From: Streptomyces rugosispiralis
GTDB lineage: Bacteria > Actinomycetota > Actinomycetes > Streptomycetales > Streptomycetaceae
Length of the DNA: 64,000 nt
Direction of reading: 5' to 3'
NCBI RefSeq assembly: GCF_024505145.1
Contig: NZ_JANIAA010000016.1
Coordinates: 62,001-126,000, forward strand
Shown piece after piece: positions 59,405-64,000 of this stretch (position 1 is its first letter; each line of letters starts with the position of its first letter). Under the pieces are notes generated by a model that was given only the letters and a program-made list of their open reading frames with translations, had not been told where the DNA came from and ran no database searches. The position numbers and the translations under genes are program-made.

Positions 59405-60460
59405 GTGTCAGAAGAGCGTCAGGGCGGCACGCAGGGTCAGGGCAGCACACCGGGGCAGGATGCCACGCGGGGCCAGGACACCACGCGGGCCGAGTTGATG
59501 AGTCGGCCCACACCGCTGGAGGCCGCGCCACGCCTGGCCCGCGCCATCGGACTGGAGCCCGATGACCTGTGGATCAAGCGTGACGATCTGATCGGCCTTG
59601 GCGGCGGGGGCAACAAGGTCCGCAAGCTGGAGTGGACGGCCGGTGCCGCCCGCGCCGAGGGCGCCACCACGCTGGTGACCAGCGGGGCGGCCCAGAGCAA
59701 CCACGCGCGTCTGACGGCCGCGGCCGGGGCCCGGCTGGGCATGGACGTGGTCCTCGTCCTCGCCGGTGCCCCGACCGAGGGGATGACCGGCAACATCGCG
59801 CTCGATGGTCTCTTCGGCGCCCGCGTCGTATGGACGGGCCCGGTGAGCGAGGCGGAACTCGCGGCGGCCGTGGAGGATGTGGCCCGCGAACTGCGTGAGC
59901 GGGGCGCACGGCCCGCGGTGATCCCCTTCGGCGGATCCAGTGTGCTGGGCGCACAGGGCTATGCGGCGGCGGGGACGGAACTCCTGGTGCAGGACCCGGA
60001 CCTGACCACGGCGGTGGTGGCGGTCGGATCGGGCGGCACCATGGCCGGGCTCGTCCACACCCTCGGAGCCGAGCGAGTGCTGGGGGTGCACTGCGGAGCC
60101 GTCGCCGACCCCGAGCACACCGTCCGCCACCTGGTCGAGGGGCTGGCCGGACAGCCCGCGGCCACCTCCCTGCGGCTGCGCCTGGACCAGGTCGGGCCCG
60201 GCTACTCCGCGCTCACCGAACCGGTCATGGACGCCCTCGCCACGGCGGCCCGCACCGAAGGCATCGTCCTCGACCCCATCTACACCGGCCGTGCCCTGGC
60301 CGGTCTCATCGCCGCCGTTCGCGACGGCCAGGTGCGCCCCGGACAGCGCACGGTCTTCGTGCACACGGGCGGACTGCCGGGCCTGTTCGGGCACACCGAG
60401 ACACTGGAGCAGGCGCGTTCCGCCGTGGCCGACACCGCCGTACGGTGGCCCCGCGGCTGA
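59405..60460 (+). CDS. PLP-dependent D-cysteine desulfhydrase / ACC deaminase family enzyme
   Basis: 351 residues from a GTG (GAAGG upstream). The first 30 residues are low complexity (GTQGQGSTPGQ repeats). The PLP fold follows with the internal Lys in GGGGNKVRKLEW, phosphate-binding SGAAQSNHARLTAAAGA and a second GSGGTMAGLVHTLG loop. Length and motifs match the D-cysteine desulfhydrase/1-aminocyclopropane-1-carboxylate deaminase family, which releases sulfide and pyruvate or opens the cyclopropane ring. It is convergent with the WYL regulator gene. Confidence 0.92.
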   Translation: MSEERQGGTQGQGSTPGQDATRGQDTTRAELMSRPTPLEAAPRLARAIGLEPDDLWIKRDDLIGLGGGGNKVRKLEWTAGAARAEGATTLVTSGAAQSNHARLTAAAGARLGMDVVLVLAGAPTEGMTGNIALDGLFGARVVWTGPVSEAELAAAVEDVARELRERGARPAVIPFGGSSVLGAQGYAAAGTELLVQDPDLTTAVVAVGSGGTMAGLVHTLGAERVLGVHCGAVADPEHTVRHLVEGLAGQPAATSLRLRLDQVGPGYSALTEPVMDALATAARTEGIVLDPIYTGRALAGLIAAVRDGQVRPGQRTVFVHTGGLPGLFGHTETLEQARSAVADTAVRWPRG

Positions 60461-60497
60461 GCGCCGCACCGGCACGACCCGCTTGAACGACCCGGCG

Positions 60498-61213
60498 TCA
60501 CTCCGCGCGGGACTCCGCTCCCTCGGCGACATCGGCGACATCGGCGGCATCCGTGGCATCGGTGATCGCGTCCGCGTCCGCGTCCGCGCACGTGGCGAGT
60601 TGGCGGGCTAGTCCGGGCGGAAGCCGGTGGCGGACCTGCTCGACCGTGCCCCGGACCCGGAGCGACACCTCGTGCGGATACGGCACCCCGGCCAGCCCGG
60701 ACAGCACCCGGGCGGCCGGGTCGAATCCCTCGGGCACCTCGAACGACCCCGGTAGCACCGAGGCCGTCTCGATCCGGTCCAGCCGGAACGTCCGCACCTC
60801 GCCGCTGTCCGAGTCCAGCCGGCGGCCGAGCGCCTCGGGCAGCACCCGGCGCACCTTGGCCGCGGCGCTCTCCGCCGCCGCGACGGACGTGGTGACCAAA
60901 CCGGCCCGGCGGCCGGCGACCAGCCCGAGCAACACGGCCAGCGCCTCCTCGTCGGTGAGCATCAGCGGCGGCATCCGGCATCCGGCATCCGGCATCCGGC
61001 ATCCGGCATCCGGTAGCCGGGCGCGAGCCGGTAGCCGCCGTAGCGGCCGCGCGCCGACCGGACCGGGACGTCCAGGTCGATCAGGTGGCCGGCATAGCGG
61101 CGGACCGTGCGCTCGTCCACGCCGAGCCGGTCGGCCAGATCGGCGACGGTACGGGTGCCACCGGCCTGGAGGATCTCCAGCAGCGCGAGCACGCGGGCGG
61201 TCGGCCGGTTCAT
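60498..61213 (-). pseudogene. WYL-domain (DeoR/YafY-type) regulator, frameshifted by a 7-bp repeat and C-terminally altered
   Basis: An HTH_11 head (RPTARVLALLEILQAGGTRTVADL, split by family numbering, then GVDERTVRRYAGHLI) and RYGGYRLAPGYR are followed by a 6-unit heptanucleotide repeat and a stop at 60962-60964. The WYL domain (MLTDEEALAVLLGLVAGRR, with EVRTFRLDRIETASVL) continues in another frame. With 1, 4 or 7 repeat units the frame would be continuous. The C-terminus ends in a DATDAADVADVAEGAE tail instead of the usual C-terminal (WCX) extension. It may be a phase-variable switch, translated by re-initiation, or simply dead. WYL regulators often sense ligands or DNA damage. Confidence 0.75.
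60970..61011. repeat. Six-unit heptanucleotide repeat (GGCATCC) inside WYL regulator gene
   Basis: Six exact copies of the 7-base unit GGCATCC (CGGATGC on the coding strand) are followed by a degenerate seventh (GGTAGCC). Such out-of-frame tandem repeats mutate by slippage. Confidence 0.95.
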
Positions 61214-61359
61214 ACCGATCAAGTATTCCCGAATACCGGGCGGATCCTGTCCGGTATCACTTCTAGCGTCTGAGCCTCCCCGGATCAAGAGTGATCAGTT
61301 CCCGATTCGAGTGCTTGCGACTCTAGACAGGACTGAACATGTATGGCTAACGTCCGGAC

Positions 61360-62127
61360 ATGCCTAAACAGGTCCTCAAGCATCAGCGCATCGCCCGCGT
61401 CCTGGCCCGTGAGATCCACAGCGGCGCCCTGGAGCCGGGCAGCAGGCTGCCCGGCGAACACGCGCTCACCCGGCGCTTCGCGGTCAGCAGGGCCACCGTC
61501 CGCCAGGCGCTGGACGAGCTCAGCAAGCAGGGGCTGATCTCCACCCACGCGGGCGTCGGCTCGTTCGTCACCTTCGACGGCGGCGTGCTGGACAACCGGC
61601 TGGGGTGGACCAGGGCGCTGGCCGACCAGGGGGCCCGGGTCACCACCGAGGTGCTCCGTCTCGAAGCGGTGCGCGACGCCCGGCTGGCCGGGGAACTCGG
61701 CATCGAGGGTGTCGAGTTCATGGCGCTCGACCGGCTGCGGGTGCTGCCGGAGGGCACTCCGGTCGCGCTGGAGCGCAGCCGGGTTCCGATGGTCCCGGCC
61801 CTGGCCGAGGTCCCGCTCGGCGGGCTCCTCGACGGCTCGCTGACCAAGACCCTCGCCGCGGTCGGCATCCGGGCCACGCACGGGGACGAGTGGGCGTCCG
61901 TACGCCAACTGGCCGCCGACGAGGCGACCGTGCTCCGCCGCCAGGTGGGCGAGGTCTGGCTCAACACCCGCCGGGTCAGCCGCGGGGCCGACGGCCGGAT
62001 CGTCGAGCAGGTGACCAGCCTCCTGGACCCCGCCCGCTTCCAACTGCACCTCGGCTTCGGCGAGAGCCCGGACGAGACGGCCCTGGGCAGCGGCGATGCG
62101 GCGGCCGCGAGGAAGCGGCCCCGATGA
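61360..62127 (+). CDS. GntR family regulator, HutC/UTRA subfamily
   Basis: 255 residues. The winged helix reads LAREIHSGALEPGSRLPGEH, then RRFAVSRATVRQALDELSKQGLI. A UTRA ligand-binding domain follows (about 85-245: TTEVLRLEAVRDARLAG, FMALDRLRVLPEGTPVALERS). The ATG is immediately preceded by the palindrome GTCCGGAC (61352-61359). It is followed by an ADP-ribosylglycohydrolase gene and an NCS1 permease and is expected to control them. Confidence 0.93.
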   Translation: MPKQVLKHQRIARVLAREIHSGALEPGSRLPGEHALTRRFAVSRATVRQALDELSKQGLISTHAGVGSFVTFDGGVLDNRLGWTRALADQGARVTTEVLRLEAVRDARLAGELGIEGVEFMALDRLRVLPEGTPVALERSRVPMVPALAEVPLGGLLDGSLTKTLAAVGIRATHGDEWASVRQLAADEATVLRRQVGEVWLNTRRVSRGADGRIVEQVTSLLDPARFQLHLGFGESPDETALGSGDAAAARKRPR

Positions 62128-62216
62128 GACCCCACACCGCGCCCCGCGGCGGGCAACCCGCACCCGCCCCGCGTACCGCCTTCGCGCACTGACCGGAAGA
62201 CCGACAGGAAGTCCCA

Positions 62217-63224
62217 ATGAACCACCAGCACGACCGCGCGCTCGGCGCCCTCTACGGCCTGGCGATGGGCGACGCCCTCGGTATGCCCACCCAGATCATG
62301 TCCCGGCGGTCCATCGTCGCCCGGTTCGGCACCGTCACCGATTTCGAACCCGGCCCCGAGGACAACCCGGTGAGCGCCGGAATGCCCGCCGGTTCGGTCA
62401 CCGACGACACCGATCAGGCCGTCATCGTCGGCCGGCTGCTGACCGGGTCCGGCGGCCGGATCGAGCCGCTGCGGCTCGCCCACGAGCTCCTGGAGTGGGA
62501 GCGCGCCATGAAGGCCAAGGGCTCCTTCGACCTGCTCGGCCCCTCCACCAAGGCCGCCCTGGAGGCCGTGTCCCGTGGCGTACCGCCCGAGGAGGCGGGC
62601 AAGTCCGGTGCCACCAACGGCGCGGCGATGCGGATCACCCCCGTCGGTGTCGCCTTCCCCGGCACACCCCTGGAGCCCTTCCTCGACCGGGTCGCCGAGG
62701 CATGTCAGGTCACCCATGACACCTCCATCGGCATCGCCTCCGCCGCCGCCGTGGCCGCCGCGGTGAGCCGTGGCATCGACGGCGGCGACCTGGAGGACGC
62801 CTTCGGCGCGGCGATCGCGGCGGCCGCGGCCGGCGCCGAGCGCGGCCACTGGGTCGCCGGGGCCGATATCGCCGCCCGCATCCGCTGGGCCGTGGACCTG
62901 GTCCGCGGACTGCCCGAGCGGCAGGCCCTGGACCGCGTCTGCGACCTGGTCGGCACCAGCGTCGCCAGCCAGGAGTCGGTCCCCGCCGCCTTCGCCGTGC
63001 TGGCCCTCGCCGAGGGCGAGCCATGGCGGGCCTGCCTGCTGGCGGCCAACCTCGGCGGCGACTGCGACACCATCGGCGCCATCGCCGGTGCCATAGCCGG
63101 TGCCGTCAGCGGAGCCTCCGCCCTGCCCGACAACGCCCTCGCCACCCTGCGCTCGGTCAACGACCTCGACCTGGAACCGCTGGCCAAGGCCCTGCTCGCG
63201 CTGCGCGCCGGCACGGCCGAATGA
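62217..63224 (+). CDS. ADP-ribosylglycohydrolase family protein
   Basis: 335 residues; AGGAAG precedes the ATG. Two Mg2+-binding regions of the family are visible, YGLAMGDALGMPTQIM with SVTDDTDQAVIVGRLL, and the C-terminal GGDCDTIGAIAGAIAGA. These remove ADP-ribose from proteins or cleave related N-glycosides; the bacterial operon partner here, an NCS1 nucleobase permease, suggests a nucleoside-like small-molecule substrate instead of protein. It lies 89 bases after the regulator gene and 61 before the permease gene. Confidence 0.92.
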   Translation: MNHQHDRALGALYGLAMGDALGMPTQIMSRRSIVARFGTVTDFEPGPEDNPVSAGMPAGSVTDDTDQAVIVGRLLTGSGGRIEPLRLAHELLEWERAMKAKGSFDLLGPSTKAALEAVSRGVPPEEAGKSGATNGAAMRITPVGVAFPGTPLEPFLDRVAEACQVTHDTSIGIASAAAVAAAVSRGIDGGDLEDAFGAAIAAAAAGAERGHWVAGADIAARIRWAVDLVRGLPERQALDRVCDLVGTSVASQESVPAAFAVLALAEGEPWRACLLAANLGGDCDTIGAIAGAIAGAVSGASALPDNALATLRSVNDLDLEPLAKALLALRAGTAE

Positions 63225-63285
63225 CACACCCCCCCGCCCCCACATCCGCACCGGAGCGCCCCCGGACAGAAAGACAGGTACCACC

Positions 63286-64000
63286 ATGGCGGCTTCAGAG
63301 AACGACCGCGTCGGCTCCGTCGAGACAAGAGGCATCGAGCCGGTTCCCGACGCCGAGCGCCACGGCCACGCGAGCCAGATGTTCTGGACCTGGTTCGCCG
63401 CGAACATCAGCATCCTCGGCCTGCCGCTCGGCGCGGCGCTGGTCAGCTTCCGCGGCCTGAACATCTGGCAGGCGGCCGTCGTGGCCATTCTCGGGTCCTT
63501 CGGCTCGTTCGCCCTGGTGGGCGCCCTCAGCATCGCCGGGAAGCGGGGCGGAGCGCCCGCCCTCACCCTCTCCCGCGCGGTGTTCGGTGTCCGTGGCAAC
63601 GCGGGGCCCACGCTGGTCACCTGGATGAGCCGGCTCGGCTGGGAGACCATCAACACCACCACGGCCGCCTTCGCCCTGCTGGCGCTGCTCGACGCCGCCT
63701 TCGGCATCCGGCGGAACACCGTCCTCACCGTGGTGTGTCTGCTGGTCTTCATCGGCTGCACGCTGCTGATCAGCGGCCTGGGCCACGCCACCATCATGTG
63801 GATCAACAGGTGGGCCAGCTATGTCTTCGGACTGCTCAACCTGGTCGTGATCGGCTTCCTCGCCACCACCGTGGACTGGAACAAGGTCTTCCACGCCCCG
63901 GTCGGCTCGGTGAGTTCGATGGTGGTGGGCGTCGGTGTGATCGCCGCCGGTACCGGGATCGGCTGGGCCAACGCCGGTGCCGACTACGCCCGATACCTGC
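63286..64000 (+). CDS. NCS1 family nucleobase:cation symporter (3' truncated by window)
   Basis: At least 238 residues in frame to the window end. A hydrophilic N-terminus (DAERHGHASQM) precedes FWTWFAANISILGLPLGAAL, and the sequence continues with LSRAVFGVRGNAG and GWETINTTTAAFALLALL, matching cytosine/purine/hydantoin transporters (PucI/CodB/Mhp1 family). The first six or so transmembrane segments are in the window. The ATG has only a weak ribosome binding site (ACAGGTACCACC). It is the third gene of a GntR-ADP-ribosylglycohydrolase-permease cassette. Confidence 0.9.
   Translation, partial: MAASENDRVGSVETRGIEPVPDAERHGHASQMFWTWFAANISILGLPLGAALVSFRGLNIWQAAVVAILGSFGSFALVGALSIAGKRGGAPALTLSRAVFGVRGNAGPTLVTWMSRLGWETINTTTAAFALLALLDAAFGIRRNTVLTVVCLLVFIGCTLLISGLGHATIMWINRWASYVFGLLNLVVIGFLATTVDWNKVFHAPVGSVSSMVVGVGVIAAGTGIGWANAGADYARYL

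Noticed and set aside
60970..61011. CRISPR array
   Set aside because: The 7-base units have no spacers; it is a simple tandem repeat.

Overview
The window is very GC-rich actinomycete DNA, almost certainly from Streptomyces or a close relative. Evidence for this includes modular type I polyketide synthases, a perfect CebR operator (TGGGAGCGCTCCCA), GTG starts, dense regulator-plus-enzyme cassettes and GC-rich hairpin terminators. It looks like one edge of a polyketide gene cluster (1-25.8 kb) followed by about 38 kb of accessory metabolism.

PKS region (1-25825, all + strand). The 3' part of a bimodular PKS (KS-AT-KR-ACP then KS-AT-DH-KR-ACP) is followed by a single-module PKS ending in a thioesterase (KS-AT-DH-KR-ACP-TE). 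After a terminator comes a third PKS that begins with a loading ACP and carries a fully reducing module (ACP-KS-AT-DH-ER-KR-ACP). Next, after another terminator, are an acyl-adenylating ligase and a discrete acyltransferase with overlapping start and stop. The ligase and acyltransferase probably activate a carboxylic acid starter and place it on the loading ACP, so the physical gene order is not the biosynthetic order. The most striking feature is the TE-bearing module. Its KS has lost a catalytic His (Phe339), its AT has lost the nucleophilic Ser (Gly668) and its KR has a broken nucleotide-binding motif (Glu1444), while DH, ACP serine and TE residues remain. Its AT DNA is nearly identical to an intact AT in the preceding gene. 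It appears to be a decommissioned elongation module kept as a carrier and release platform.

25.9-36.8 kb. A TetR gene with an apparently leaderless promoter; an epoxide-hydrolase-like protein; an HxlR regulator and a RidA gene sharing one operator sequence; a secreted Cip1-like protein under a CebR box; a secreted DUF3616-like protein; a YeeE-type sulfur transporter preceded by a Cys-containing upstream peptide; a FadR-type regulator divergent from a nitrilase-permease operon; and an AraC/GyrI-like regulator.

37-49 kb. A small lipoprotein overlapping tail-to-tail with a pentapeptide-repeat lipoprotein; a ferritin-like protein; a three-gene molybdenum hydroxylase (PaoABC/YagTSR type) operon divergent from a TetR gene with twin palindromic operators; a LacI-controlled PhyH dioxygenase-SDR-Gfo/Idh operon; and a DJ-1/PfpI protein with a small unknown gene.

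49-64 kb. A complete peptide-type ABC transporter operon ending in a TauE/SafE permease; a D-2-hydroxyacid dehydrogenase; an HxlR-controlled SDR-SnoaL pair and, next to it, decayed remnants of another HxlR-SDR pair; a D-cysteine desulfhydrase-like enzyme; a WYL regulator frameshifted by a 7-bp tandem repeat (a possible slipped-strand switch); and a GntR-ADP-ribosylglycohydrolase-NCS1 permease cassette that runs off the end. No tRNA, rRNA, CRISPR array or insertion sequence was recognised.
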